NCBI GenBank assembly: GCA_020740775.1
Contig: JAHEWK010000026.1
Span: forward strand, 542,899 to 606,898
Reading direction: 5' to 3'
DNA from: Ilyonectria destructans
Taxonomy: Eukaryota > Ascomycota > Sordariomycetes > Hypocreales > Nectriaceae
Length of the DNA stretch: 64,000 bases
How positions within the stretch are numbered: position 1 is the first letter of the stretch; each line of letters starts with the position of its first letter. Shown one piece after another: positions 1 through 10,647 of the stretch. The notes under the pieces were generated by a model. It searched no databases. It was not told where the DNA came from and saw only the letters and a program-made list of their open reading frames with translations. The translations under genes were made by a program, and so were the position numbers.

Positions 1-98
1 GATAGGGAGGTCAGAGATCAATTGAAGTCACACCACTACCCCTACTATGTTGCTGCTAGCTAGCAACGCGTCTGCCCTCTTCACTCCCTATTGTACAT

Positions 99-1235
99 CT
101 AGCCCTGACAAAGAGGTTGAAGAAGATGACTTGTATGAGAAGGAAGGCGGAAGGGGATGATGTCAAATATATGAAAATACCAGATAAAATCAGGGTCTTC
201 ATGAGCAGAAAATCCGTCCATCAGAAGCAGTCGATAAATCGGGTCTTTCTTCCTAGTTATCTGAGAGGCAGAATATCCCATTTTCTGGTTCCAATTTTCC
301 CTTATAAGGTCAGGACTGTAGCTAAACCAGGTCTTAAGGGAGAAGTCTTTGAAGTTATTGCTGTAGGCAAAAGAGTGATAATTAAAGTGCTGTAGCCACT
401 GCCGGGCCCGTTGTGTATTATTGAAGCCAGAAGATGTATGCGTCAGGACTACCCGGTCATTGATATCGGCTATGATGTATTCTTCTAGCAATACCTTTGC
501 TGTTAGGATAAGAAAAGAAGTAATTGCTAGCTTAGATGTATTTATCGCATTCACAGCTGAAAGTGAGTCTTTATTACCGGGTTGGAAGGTAACAGTGTGA
601 GTTTTTCCCTTTATTTGGGTTGAGAAGAGCTTCAAGCTGCCATCAACCCATCCAATCTGAAGGGGGGTCTCGTTAAAATTCCAAAAAATGGACCTTGTAA
701 TCGACTTGCCAGTCATGACAGCTTCAAATTCCTTGAACCGGTCTTCTAGTCTTGGGATATTGAGCTCGGCGCCGGCATGGATGACTTCCCTGACCTTTGG
801 GGTCTTATGCTGTAGTTCCGGATGACGCTTTTTAAACCGCCGGACCCACGCCTTTGAGGCTGTAGTCCTAGAACCTTTAATATGATATTTTTATATAAAG
901 CTGGCGTAGTTGCGGATGGCAGGCTCTGTGACTACAAATACGCTCTTTTCAACGGTCCTGATGAATGTAACTAAAGTCCGTTCCTCTGCCGCCGTAAGAG
1001 CTGGCGGCTGACCACCTTTGTTACCAGAAGGAGGAACTTTTCCCGCTCTTAATAACGATATTTTTTTTTTTACAAGAGATGCATTGGTGTGGTGGTGGGA
1101 GGCGGTTTCAATAACGGTCAATTTGCGAGGCAGAGCGGGGTTCCCACGAGTCGTCCGTGTAACCGCATCACCGGCCAGATAGGCACAGGCCGCACGAGCC
1201 GCAGCTTGACGGGATTTGTCTGAAATTATAGCCAT
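99..1235 (-). pseudogene. pogo/Fot1-like DDE transposase, inactivated
   Basis: Reading from 1235 downward, one frame encodes an N-terminal helix-turn-helix part, a CENP-B-type HTH (around GSRTTASKAWVRRFKKRHPE, near 860-800) and a DDE_1 core. The core shows NFNETPLQIGW, LLLMDGFSAH and HTSHLLQPL, as in Fot1/pogo transposases. The frame is broken by a TAA at about 889-891, probably from CAA (Q) by a C-to-T change. The third catalytic region is lost: the usual LLQPLDVG is replaced by LLQPLCQG and a stop. The first catalytic position reads N rather than D. About 380 residues remain, short of the usual 500 or more, and the left end lies at or beyond the window edge. Terminal repeats were not identified. 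Confidence 0.8.
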
Positions 1236-1422
1236 GATGAGACCGATACGTAAATATTATAGGATTCAAATTTTAAAGAGATTGGGCTTAAATTGAAGCA
1301 ACGGGCTTATACAGAGTCTGAAGAAGCTGGTTACGAATGCGACGCGGTTACGGGTAACGTTGCCCCCCTCTCCCTTGGAGGGGGGGGCCAAGGCGGGGCC
1401 CAATAGATGCACGGGTCCGTAC

Positions 1423-1608
1423 TGTGAACGGCCTCTAGTAACTGTATTCCAGCTATCTAGTCCAGGATGCTATTTACATCAAAGATGAAGAAGAAAGAAA
1501 GAAGTTCCCAAGTGCCCCTGAGCTGTGGAACGATTATCATCCCTGGCGCGCACGTGCCTAGTACGTCTTGCGGCACAGCCGCAAGGATATGGGCCCTGGC
1601 CCGTGACA
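1423..1608. mobile_element. LTR-like repeat, copy A (186 bp, TG...CA)
   Basis: This segment starts TGTGAACGGCC and ends CCCGTGACA. It is nearly identical to 34620-34805 and, inverted, to 61642-61782. A diverged relative at 38368-38583 has a 5-bp target duplication, which supports reading the family as an LTR. Copy A abuts the MULE transposase reading frame right after codons for KLVRAW. Its flanks (CGTAC left, CCCAG right) do not match, so it is not a simple solo LTR insertion. Confidence 0.65.
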
Positions 1609-3152
1609 CCCAGGCCCTGACGAGCTTTTCTTTGTATGGCTCAAGCCAGGTCTTCTTGATATATGAAACCTCTTCAATGTGATTTGGAAGATACTTCTTC
1701 TCAAATTCTGCCACACGTTCATTGAAAACGGCTTCAGTGGGCGATTGCATAAGAGAATGCCAAGAATTGTAGAAGTCTGCCCAGCCATCCGGTTTGGATC
1801 ATTTTTTCGCTGATACCTTTGCCGCAATGCCAGCAGCTAAATGCTCTTGCAACGTAAAGATTGGAAGGCAGTGGGCTAGAACTTCTTTATTTGCATGCCA
1901 AAGGCAAAGCAACGGTTCTGCTAATGGAAAGACTATTGTGACTGCATTTATACAGGCAAGGCAACGATCCGTTAAGACCACAGATGGGAGCTTGGCATTG
2001 CAGGATTCATAAAGAGATTGAAGTCGCTCCAAGGCCCAGATGTAATCTTCCTCTTGCTCGCCACTGAGAAATGCAAATGCGATACAAAAGGACCGCTGAC
2101 AAGCATCAACCCCAACCATGTCAAGAAGTGGCATCCGATATTTATTGGTCTTGTATGTGCAATCAAGTAGCAAGAGGTCAGAATAAGCTTGAAGATATTG
2201 AATAGAACCAGGATGGGCAAATAAGATTGCCGTGACCTGCTGGTTCTCATCAATTCGCACACGGCTCCAGAACCCTTCACGGTCCAATTGGTTGATCAGA
2301 GCATGAATAGAGCTTTGACCCTCATGCATATCATCCTTCAGCTCGGCAATCCGATTGTAGATATCCTTTCTAGTTGCTAAGGAATCTGGATCCTGCTGGC
2401 GTAAAAATGTCTGGATATCTCTAGGGGAGATACCAGCAGACACAAGCTCTGATAGTGTTGCTTTGCCGGAGGCATCCAATTGGCGATGCACTGGATGAGC
2501 TGATGGATGGTGACTTGGAGGATGATTATGCTTTGAGAATTGTTCATCTGGCCGGTGGTGTAAAGACCATGTGGTTTTATCGAGTGATTCCTTGGCTAAG
2601 ATTGAGAACAAGCAGCCAGTGCCTCGAGTTGTTGTCTTGCGCTTGGTTCCCTTTTCAACGGAAGCCTTGGGCTTCCAAGATTTATCGCATGCATAAGTAA
2701 CGATTTTGCGGCCGCTAGTCTTTGTGGTTGACTTTTGTTGAATTGGAGGCATGGAATATCATGGCTCCATGGTGTTACGTGTGGAATCGGGAGGCCTTCG
2801 GGCCCGAATCGGCGGGGGCTCGCCGAGCCCTCGGCCGGTCAGGAAAGGCAGTAATCTCAGGGCCCCACTTATAGGCCCGGGGCGTAGTCCTAAGTTGACC
2901 GCCCCTGACAGCAACAACAGATACACAATACACACACATGTTGAAGGTCATCAATTGGTCATACAAGCAATCCAACAACTTTCGTGTAATAAACGCGTAG
3001 CCTCGTGTGACAGCCCAGGTGTTAATTGCTGTAACCAACTGATCGCGAGATTGGTATTCAGCTTCTGGAGGAAGACAATCGTCGGGAAAAGAAACAGCTT
3101 CAGTAAGAGTTGGAGGAGCAGAAGTCATAAACAGCGACTGCGAGGTACTCAT
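1609..3152 (-). pseudogene. MULE (FAR1-like) transposase, N-terminal and central part
   Basis: The protein starts MSTSQSLFMTSAPP at 3152. It has a FAR1-type DNA-binding N-terminus (WAVTRGYAFITRK...YACDKSWKP) and a MULE DDE core (LLLDCTYKTNKYRMPLLDMVG, then DRCLACINAV and LCLWHANKEVL). A 242-bp solo LTR sits inside it at 2736-2977. Removing the LTR and one copy of the ACTTT duplication restores the frame exactly. A TGA at 1799-1801 (probably former TGG) is the other lesion, and the same frame continues through YIKKTWLEPYKEKLVRAW to 1609. The C-terminal SWIM region is missing here; a matching one lies at 33881-34617. Confidence 0.85.
2736..2977 (+). mobile_element. solo LTR (Copia family of 51-56 kb) with TSD ACTTT
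   Basis: This 242-bp segment starts TGTTGAATTGG and ends CCAACA. It resembles the 3' LTR of the plus-strand Copia at 55894-56122: same start, a shared GC-rich GGGGCTCGCCGAGCC stretch, and a shared AGATACACAATACACACACA tail. It is flanked by perfect 5-bp repeats ACTTT at 2731-2735 and 2978-2982. No internal retrotransposon sequence is present, so it is a solo LTR left by LTR-LTR recombination. Confidence 0.9.
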
Positions 3153-3306
3153 AATGACTGGTCACATTAGGAAAAAGGGAATAACGTTAATTCATGAACT
3201 GCTACTAAAAAAGAGATGCAAGCACAAGAGGCCACGTTGAACGCGCCGAACGCGTTGACAGCTCTGACCAATGGATGATGCCTTGACCCATAAAAACGCT
3301 ATCGCA

Positions 3307-3415
3307 GCGCCCGGGCGCCGATTCTATTGCGGCGCCTGGGCGCCGTTCCAGTGGGAGCCATATGGTATGGTTTGAGCCTCATACCATACCATATTGTATT
3401 GTATTCCGATCACTG
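3307..3415. repeat. GC-rich hairpin followed by a 67-bp hAT-end remnant
   Basis: Two 14-bp arms (3307-3320 and 3330-3343) form a hairpin with one mismatch, and each arm is itself nearly palindromic (GCGCCCGGGCGCC). Next to it, 3349-3415 starts CAGTGGGAGCC and ends TTCCGATCACTG. It contains ATGGTATGGTTTGA, as in the non-autonomous hAT element at 27086-27664, and looks like a deletion derivative of that family. No matching 8-bp duplication was found. Confidence 0.45.
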
Positions 3416-4868
3416 AGCTCTGCAAGGCCCAAACGCTCTTGTATGTCAATCCCGTGATTAATCGTACAGTTTCTTTTCTCGCGTCCCAATGAGGCCAACC
3501 ACCACTCAGACTCAGATACTGGAAGGGTTCCTTCCAATGGTTTGGTCGGAACGCTAGGGAATGGAGAATGCTCCAGGCACAGCCAGCGCCCCCAAGGCTA
3601 TTTTGGCACGCTGAGAACCAATACTATGCCCGCCTTCATTAGCCAGCCATCTGGAGATTACTGCGCAAAGTCCACATCGTCCATCCCGTAGCCGATCATC
3701 CAGTTCCACGTTAAGATCTTAAATGTATCCCAACCAACAGTTGTCTCGCATCAGCAGTTGGTCATCATCCTTCTCCGCTCGTTCCTCCATATCGTGACCA
3801 GCGGAGTGATGTAGGAATGGACGTCGCTACTCAGTTGTAGAGCACTCGTGATCTCCTGTTTTAACCTGTTCCACTTATCTTCGCGTAGCAGCTCGTCATT
3901 CTTTAGCTTCTACAGCCATGACCTGGGCCCAGATCTGGCCGTGACTGTCTACCATGACTCGGTCTTTCCGATTCACTCGGAGCTTGAGATCCAGATCATG
4001 TGGTAAGTTGTCTAGCTAGGTTCCATATGTCAGTTTCTTGGTAGCCTCGACCGGTTCAGGTGTTGCTTCATTACCATACCTCTTCACTGCTACAAAGCAA
4101 GAGCACATGGTTCTCTCTTGCCTTCCGCGTCAGTCCTCCCGTCTTGAAAATGCTACAAAGCTTTTGCCCATGCGTTGGGTCTACCTGCTGAGTTTCGGCA
4201 ATGCTCCACTCAGCTGTGAGAGCATCAATGAGCGTTCAAGCTATGACGATGCGATGCGGCTCAGCTTGCTCCCTGGTAGATCGTCCTGCAAGTCGTCTCT
4301 CTGCCGCTTCCTTGATTCAGCCCGAAGGGCGTTTTATTCAGCCCGAAGGGCGTTTTACTCAGTCAGAAAGAATTGAGCATAAACCCTCCTCTGGTTGGCT
4401 AATTGGCCTGGCCTGTACTCAACTCGTGCACGAATTGGTCCGCTGATAACGCCACCAAATGAAGGCCGCACAAACCCCTGAACGTTGACCAGGTAATAAC
4501 TAGCTAGCTTGGCAAGCTCTCCAAAAGCTTTCAGGTTCTTCTTTTCTTCAATGCAATCCTTGCATTAACCTACGTGGCGGCTGCTTCTCTTTTCCGTCGA
4601 ATCTATCAAACCCATCAAGTTGCTAACGGTATCTAGGTTCACATATTACCCCCCGCAGCGGGCCTACCTCTCAATAGTCCCCGGTTACCCTGCCTCCGGG
4701 AAGCAGTGCAGTTTCCTCCCTGATCATTCAGACCTGATCTAACTACCTCAAAGACAACCTCTCTATCAAGATCTATCATGGTACTGGACGCAAGCCGTCG
4801 CGAAGCCTCCCTGCCCGAGCGATATCCAGCAGTCTAGGTGGGTAAGAGGTGGATATATATACGGCCAG
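3416..4868. other. no recognisable gene; short tandem repeat at 4315-4356
   Basis: No open frame here shows a domain I recognise. Two perfect copies of a 21-bp unit (ATTCAGCCCGAAGGGCGTTTT) lie at 4315-4335 and 4336-4356. The stretch directly before the Helitron coding region may hold the element's 5' end, but I could not place a convincing Helitron terminus. Confidence 0.5.
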
Positions 4869-6305
4869 ATGGAGGACGATATACCCCAGGCAGTTCGAAA
4901 CTGCCGTACCTGCAAGCAAGACCTGCCCGAAGTCGAATTTCGAAGCGTCAAGGACCCTACGAAGTTTACAGGAGAGTGTGCTAGCTGTAGGGCACGCCGA
5001 AGGGAACGGGAAGCCGGGTCCCGAGCCGCCGTTGCTGCCATACGGAATATCGCCTTGAGACTATCGCCACGCAGAGCGACGAAAAGGACCGATTCTCTAG
5101 CTAATCTGACGCCTCCAAGGCGGACTGCGCCAACGCCTGCGTCTGTGCACGGCTTACAACCTCCTGCCACGCCTGCTTTATTCCGTCGCCTGGCGCCCGC
5201 ACTCCAGGGACTGCCTAGACCTCTGCTGGGGCTATCTACCCCAAGCGCGGTAGAGGGACCTTCCCCTATCACTCCTGCCCTTAGCCTGCCAACAGTAGTT
5301 CTGGGCACGCCGATTCCTCAAACGCCAATTCCTCAAACGCCAATTCCTCAAGGCACTCTTCCAACGGCTCCTGTTGTGCTAGGCACGCCTATACCACAGG
5401 AATCGTTCCCTACCACACCTTCATTACTGCCACAGGGTCATTGCCGCGGCCGCTATACACGTCAAGGCTCCTTTAACCCACGGCCACGGCCAGAGCCTCA
5501 AGAGCGACAGTTTGATCAGATAGTTGATCCACCTTTTACAGGAGACCTTAACTTGCCTGCCCTTAGTGAGGAGGATCGGGCGCTTGTGCGGGAGTTCTAT
5601 ACTGCCCTGACTGAGGACAAGATGCATAGTTGCATTCGCTGCCGGGAGCGTTGGTTCGATATGAAGCGAAATAGCACGAAAATCTGCAGCCGCTGCATTA
5701 GTCGAGACAGGAAAAGAGCGCCTAACGAGCCCTACTTCTTTAGCGCTGCGAATAACCTTGACTTCGGGGAAGTCCCCGGCAATCTACCTGATCTAACGAT
5801 GGTTGAGGAGATGCTGATTGCTAGGATTCACGTACACGTGAAGGTCCTACAGGTACGTGGCGCTCAGTATAAATACCGCGGCCATGTTGTCCACTTTCTT
5901 CGCAACGTTGGTAGGCTATTTAAAGAGCTCCCAGCCCTACCTGAAGAGCTAGATATCGTACTCCTGCGGCCTTCTAACATGGAGGGCGACCCACGCTTCC
6001 AGCAGCAGTTTGCTCGCGATTTCCGGGTACGCCGGTCATGCCTGTTGACCTGGCTGCATTACCTACAGCGCCACCACCCGGGCTATCGCGATATCGTCGT
6101 GAGGCAGGATCGCTTGCAACGGCTTCCTCTTGACGGCAGTATAGTTGCTTCCATCGCTAGCCAAGTGGCTGACATACCTGACGGCGAGGTCCCCCAAGGC
6201 CCCGTTGAGGAGGCTGTAGAAGAGGATCCTAGCGATGCCGAATTTGCAGGTTACCGATACCGAATTAAATGCCCTGCAGTCCCGATTCCTTCATGGTACC
6301 CCTGA
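4869..6305 (+). pseudogene. Helitron N-terminal cysteine-rich region
   Basis: 478 codons from ATG 4869. Two C-x2-C...C-x2-C fingers are visible, CRTCKQDLPEVEF...CASC (about residues 12-38) and CIRCRERWFDMKR...CSRC (about 255-280). A low-complexity proline/threonine stretch with repeated TPIPQ units lies between them. After the second finger comes the region that precedes Rep in fungal Helitrons (EMLIARIHVHVKVLQVRG). The frame ends in SWYP-stop at 6305, while the continuation NLQVTDTELNALQSRF is already open in the next frame from about 6235. So one base has been gained or lost around 6230-6240. Confidence 0.8.
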
Positions 6306-7248
6306 CCCTGAGCGTATGACTGATCTTGAGCATATGCCGCCTAGCGCGCAGGCTGAACACCAGATGCCACTACCTTCCATTCGCAGGACTCCTATCAACG
6401 AATTCAACCGTTCCCAGTCGCTGTTAACACTCGCGTTCCCTACCCTCTACCCTGACGGCAAGGCGGACTTCGTGGAGCCTCGCCTACGGAGCATCACGTA
6501 CCAGGACTACCTTGCCCATGCGATGAGATGGCAAGATGGACGTTTTGCCCGCCATAAGACTTGGCCTTTCGTCGCCCTCAACACGCTGTTACGTGCGCAG
6601 GTCAGAAAGCGAAGCGACTACTTCGTCAAGCAACACGAGGGCCGCCGTCAACCCCTTACGCGCGCTGACCTAGAGGAAGCGATGGCTAAGCCTGACGAGC
6701 CAGAGGCTCATGCCCTGATCCAGTCGATCACGCGCCAAGCCGCTGTAATCAGGGGCACCCGGCCATATTGGTATAAGCAAAGGAAGGAATTGGAGGCATA
6801 TGCCTATAATCTAGGCAGGCCTGGCCTTTTCGTTACTGCAAGTGCGGCTGATTACCACTGGGAGTCCCTATACCGTCATATGCCTCGATTCCAAGAGTGG
6901 AAAGCAGCTCCTGAGGCGGCGCGGATGGCCCTGTCTCGGCAATTACTGCGAGATAACGCCCACATTGCTGCTTACCACTTCCATAAGCGTTATACGCTGT
7001 TTAGGACTATTGTCCTGAAGAAGAAGTTTAACCTAACGGACTTTTGGGGTCGCTACGAGTGGCAGGGCAGGGGTTCCAGTCACCACCATGGCCTATATTG
7101 GCTAAGTGGTCACCCGGACTTAGATCCTGATAATGGTCAGTCCTGAGAACAATTCGCCCGAATCTGGGGATATCACGTATCTGCTGTTAACCCAGAGCCT
7201 CAGCGGATACAGACGCCTGGGGAAGGGAATCCCCTGATCAGTAATCTA
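6235..7248 (+). pseudogene. Helitron Rep region (HUH nuclease), first part
   Basis: Continues the Helitron protein as a Helitron_like_N domain. The two-histidine motif is visible as GSSHHHGLYWLSGHPD near residue 285 of this frame. A single TGA at 7144-7146 interrupts it in DNGQS-stop-EQFARIWGYHVSAVNP, and the same frame stays open on both sides. The stop is therefore best read as a former TGG (W) changed by one base. The catalytic tyrosines follow in the next segment. Confidence 0.85.
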
Positions 7249-9883
7249 TTGGATCATCCCCTTACCGTTCAGTTCCTATCAATGGTAGTCAACCGCGTGC
7301 AACGCCATCGCTGCAACAACTACTGTATGCAGCTCAATAAGCATACCAAGCAGGTAGAGTGCCGCTTTGGATTTCCTCACGGACAGCGCCTACTAGCCTC
7401 CCTTGACAAGATTCCTCATTCTAAGCACTGGAGCTTCAGAGGCGAGCGCAACGATGGCCAGATCAATCACTACAACCGCTTGCTTACCGTTGCGTGGCTA
7501 GCCAATACAGATGTCTCGCCCTGCACGAGCCTACAGCAGGTGATCGATTACGCAGCTAAATACTGCTCCAAGTCGGAAAAGAAGAGCGAGTCTTTTGCCC
7601 AGATTGGGAAGGCCCTGATGCCTCGGGTCAAGGACCACAACCCCCTGATTTCCTTCACGTCAAAGCTCCTAAATCAGCTAGTTGCTGAGCGAGACTACTC
7701 GAAGCAGGAGGTTAGCCACTTGCTCCTCGGCCTGCCGTTACAAGAGGGCTCACGAACCTGCCTATACGCTGACTGCCGTAATCCTGACAGGCATTCCCGC
7801 TCCCTACGGATCGACGGCGATGAGGTTGACGAGGCCCTCAACGGCTATGAAAAGTACTATGGACGCCCAGAAGCCCTAGAGGACCTAACCTACATTTCCT
7901 TTCTCAAATACTGGAATTTCCGCTCTAGGGACCCTTCCATGTGGAAGCAATGGCAGCCAGGCAACGTTAACGGCAGGCCTCGTGTATTGGTCTACTTTCC
8001 TCGCTATCAGGCTGATCCAGAAGGTCAACAGTGGCCAGATTACTGCCGCGTAAAGCTAACATTGAACCACCCACATCGCCGGCTTGATGAGCTCCTCACA
8101 TTTGATGGCCAGCGTTTTAATTCTCACACTAAGGCCTTCTCCTATTGTTGGCAGCACCACAGTCATGGTGATGACCATTACGGCCGGCCAGAAGAGGCTC
8201 GATTACAACCTCAAGAGGATCAGTACGAGACTCTGCCTGTGGAGGAGGAATTTGATGATGAAGACTGGATCCGCCTCGCCGCTCTTTTACCTGACAACCC
8301 CCTTACCCAGGAAGGTCTTGACCTACTTGGCCGCCGCGATATCGACGTCAATTACGACTGGACACGGCATGTGGGAACTTATCCGGAATTTCGAGACAGC
8401 TACTGGAAAGACCTTATCGCTAGCCACCCTATAGCCAACGATGTAGAGGTCCTTGGACCTCAGTGGCGTGACCAGCTTAACCCACAACAACGGCTCGTGT
8501 ACGACACCTTCATGGGCCACTTCCAGGCGCAAAATCCTACTCAAATCCTTCTCCACGTTGACGGTGGTGGTGGTACAGGCAAGTCCTTCCTTATCAAGGT
8601 GCTTTCCTCCCATCTTCAGGCGGCTGCCGTACCGAATCCTAGCCCTATTTTCCGCGTAGCGCCAACAGGCGTTGCGAGTAACCAGATACAGGGCAGCACC
8701 ATACATTCCTTACTACGTCTCCCAGTAGGTGGTGCTTTTACCGACCTTCCCCCAGCCGACGCAGCCGCCCTTCAGTCCCGTCTACGGCACGTCAAATACC
8801 TCGTTATTGATGAAAAGAGCATGCTAGGGCTTGAGCAGCTCGCGCGGATCGATTCCCGCCTGCGGCAGGCCTTTCCACAGCGTAGCCTCGAGTTCTTTGG
8901 TGGTGTGAGTGTCTTGCTTGTGGGCGATTTCTTCCAGTTACCACCAGTCCGGCAAAAGCCCCTCTATTCGACTAGCACCAGCCTGTCTTCGTTGGAAAGG
9001 AGAGGGCAAGTGGCCTACCGGTTATTTGACCGCACCGTCTTCCTGACCACGGTACAGCGCCAGGCTGGTGATGATCAGGCCCGGTTCCGTCAGGCCTTGC
9101 AAGAACTGCGTGAAGTTAAGTTATCTATACCGTCCTGGAACCTCCTTAGCAATCGGGTACAGGCCAAACTAACGCAGAGCGAGGTTGACAGATTCAGGGC
9201 CGCTTTGCGGGTGTATTCTACAAAAGCCCGCGTCAGCGAATACAATTACGAGCATATGGTACACCTCAACGCCCCGGCAATACAGGTGGAGGCAAAGAAT
9301 CAGGGCAACGGCGCGGGGCAGGCGCCAAGTGACAACGCTGGCAATCTATCCAACAAGTTCCCTGTTGCTAAGGGTGCCAGGGTAATGCTCACGACTAATC
9401 TATGGCAGCCAGCCGGCCTAGTTAACGGCGCCCAGGGTACCGTATACGATATCGCCTGGAATGTAGGCGCCAACCCATGGGAAGACCCTCCAGCCGTTAT
9501 TATGGTAGATTTCGATAGCTACGATAGACCGCCGTATCTAACAACTAACGAGGGCAGGAAAATCGTACCCATCCTTCCAGTCACGCGTGATTTCCTAGTG
9601 GGCAACGAGACCTGCGCTCGCACGCAGTTTCCCCTGATCGTGGCATTTGCTATCACTGTTCACAAATGCCAGAGCCTAACGAAGGATCAGATAGAAGGAT
9701 CAGATAGTTACTGACCTCGCTACACGCGACTTCCAGGCCGGTATTAGCTATGTTGCTGTCTCACGAGTTACCTCGCTACAAGGCCTACTCCTTGAGGCGC
9801 CTTTCGATCGTCAGAGCCTCTATAACCACACGCCCACGGAAGGTTTATACGCCTGCGTATCCTATGTACTGCGTTGTGGCTAA
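7249..9883 (+). pseudogene. Helitron Rep tail and Pif1-like helicase
   Basis: Same frame as the upstream Rep segment. The Rep tyrosine motif is DYAAKYCSKSEK (about residues 104-115). The SF1 helicase follows: Walker A GGGGTGKSFL (about 443-452), Walker B YLVIDEKSM, motif III VLLVGDFFQLPPV, and the late motif FAITVHKCQSLT. A perfect 13-bp tandem duplication (AAGGATCAGATAG at 9682-9694 and 9695-9707) shifts the frame and causes early termination at 9714. Reading past one copy restores VTDLATRDFQAGISYVAVSR, the conserved helicase motif VI, up to a TAA at 9881-9883. A further C-terminal piece is open in a shifted frame to 9980. Confidence 0.9.
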
Positions 9884-9983
9884 CTATAAGGCAGGGATGA
9901 AGATGCGCCTTGCTGACCAACAACACCGTCAGGCTCAACAGCTGACCGATCCGCCGTATCCACCACGCTACATTGACTAAACG

Positions 9984-10647
9984 ATGTGTTGCTATAAGCT
10001 ACAGGGAAAGGGGAGGTTTTCCAGACGGTATATAGTTAGATTGGGCCTGTCAGGAAGCGTGAGAGGGAACAAACTCCCTCACTGTAGGTTTGAAGCGGTT
10101 TAACAGCTGGCTACCCGCTGCAAGAGAAAGGGGGTTTCTAGAGGGTCCTCCCAGGAGATATGAATTGCAGATATACGATATTTCCCCTTCGGGCTGGATA
10201 TTCAGCCGTTAAGTCTCTTGCCCTGGCAACTTAAGGGGTGTTCGAAGAATTTTAACATATGTAATCGACGTGCTGTGAATTCCTCTCCGTCCCATCTCCT
10301 GCTGAAATGCTACTTCGTTGATTCGTTGAGAATGGTGCCAATCTTGCCAGGCTGATGTGAGGCACGTTGCATAAAATTAAGTTGTTGATTGAGTAGCCAC
10401 TTGCAATCCAGACTCCATAATGGACAGGGGGTTTCAGCGACTGCCTTGTCATTTGCAAAGCAATTATGGCAGCAAGGCATGAGCGCCGCATAAACTCCTT
10501 TTGTGTATCAGGGGTTTTATTGGTGACAGGTGTGAACCGCGTCATACTATGCTAGATTAGGATAACCCTAACAAAGATGAGCGTAATCCCACCCCACGAG
10601 CTTCACGTCGTCCGTCTCCTTCTTACTTTTCTTTTAGTTCTTCATTA
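9984..10647. other. no gene recognised between the Helitron and the regulator gene
   Basis: Contains the probable Helitron 3' flank and the downstream region of the minus-strand regulator gene. A minus-strand open frame at 10252-10545 has no domain I recognise and was not called. Confidence 0.5.

Larger units (their letters stand above)
4869..9980 (+). mobile_element. Helitron (rolling-circle transposon), decayed autonomous copy
   Basis: The coding part of a Helitron, with a cysteine-rich N-terminal protein, a Rep HUH nuclease and a Pif1-like helicase, all on the plus strand. Three discrete lesions separate the reading frames: a one-base shift near 6235, a nonsense TGA at 7144-7146, and a 13-bp tandem duplication at 9682-9707. 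Otherwise the frames are long and open, so the copy has decayed only slightly. The terminal 5'-TC and 3'-hairpin-CTRR were not located with confidence. A small hairpin (GGCTG-GATATT-CAGCC) near 10190 is a weak candidate for the 3' end. Confidence 0.9.

Noticed and set aside
1423..1608. Copies A and B as the two LTRs of one 33-kb element
   Set aside because: The distance and the host genes between them exclude a single retrotransposon, and flanking 5-mers do not pair.
4038..4446. Plus-strand open frames of 81 and 112 residues
   Set aside because: They overlap each other, include the 21-bp tandem repeat, and show no domain.
10140..10230. Helitron 3' terminus at the GGCTG-GATATT-CAGCC hairpin
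   Set aside because: No CTRR followed by a T insertion site lies at the expected 10-12 bases beyond it.
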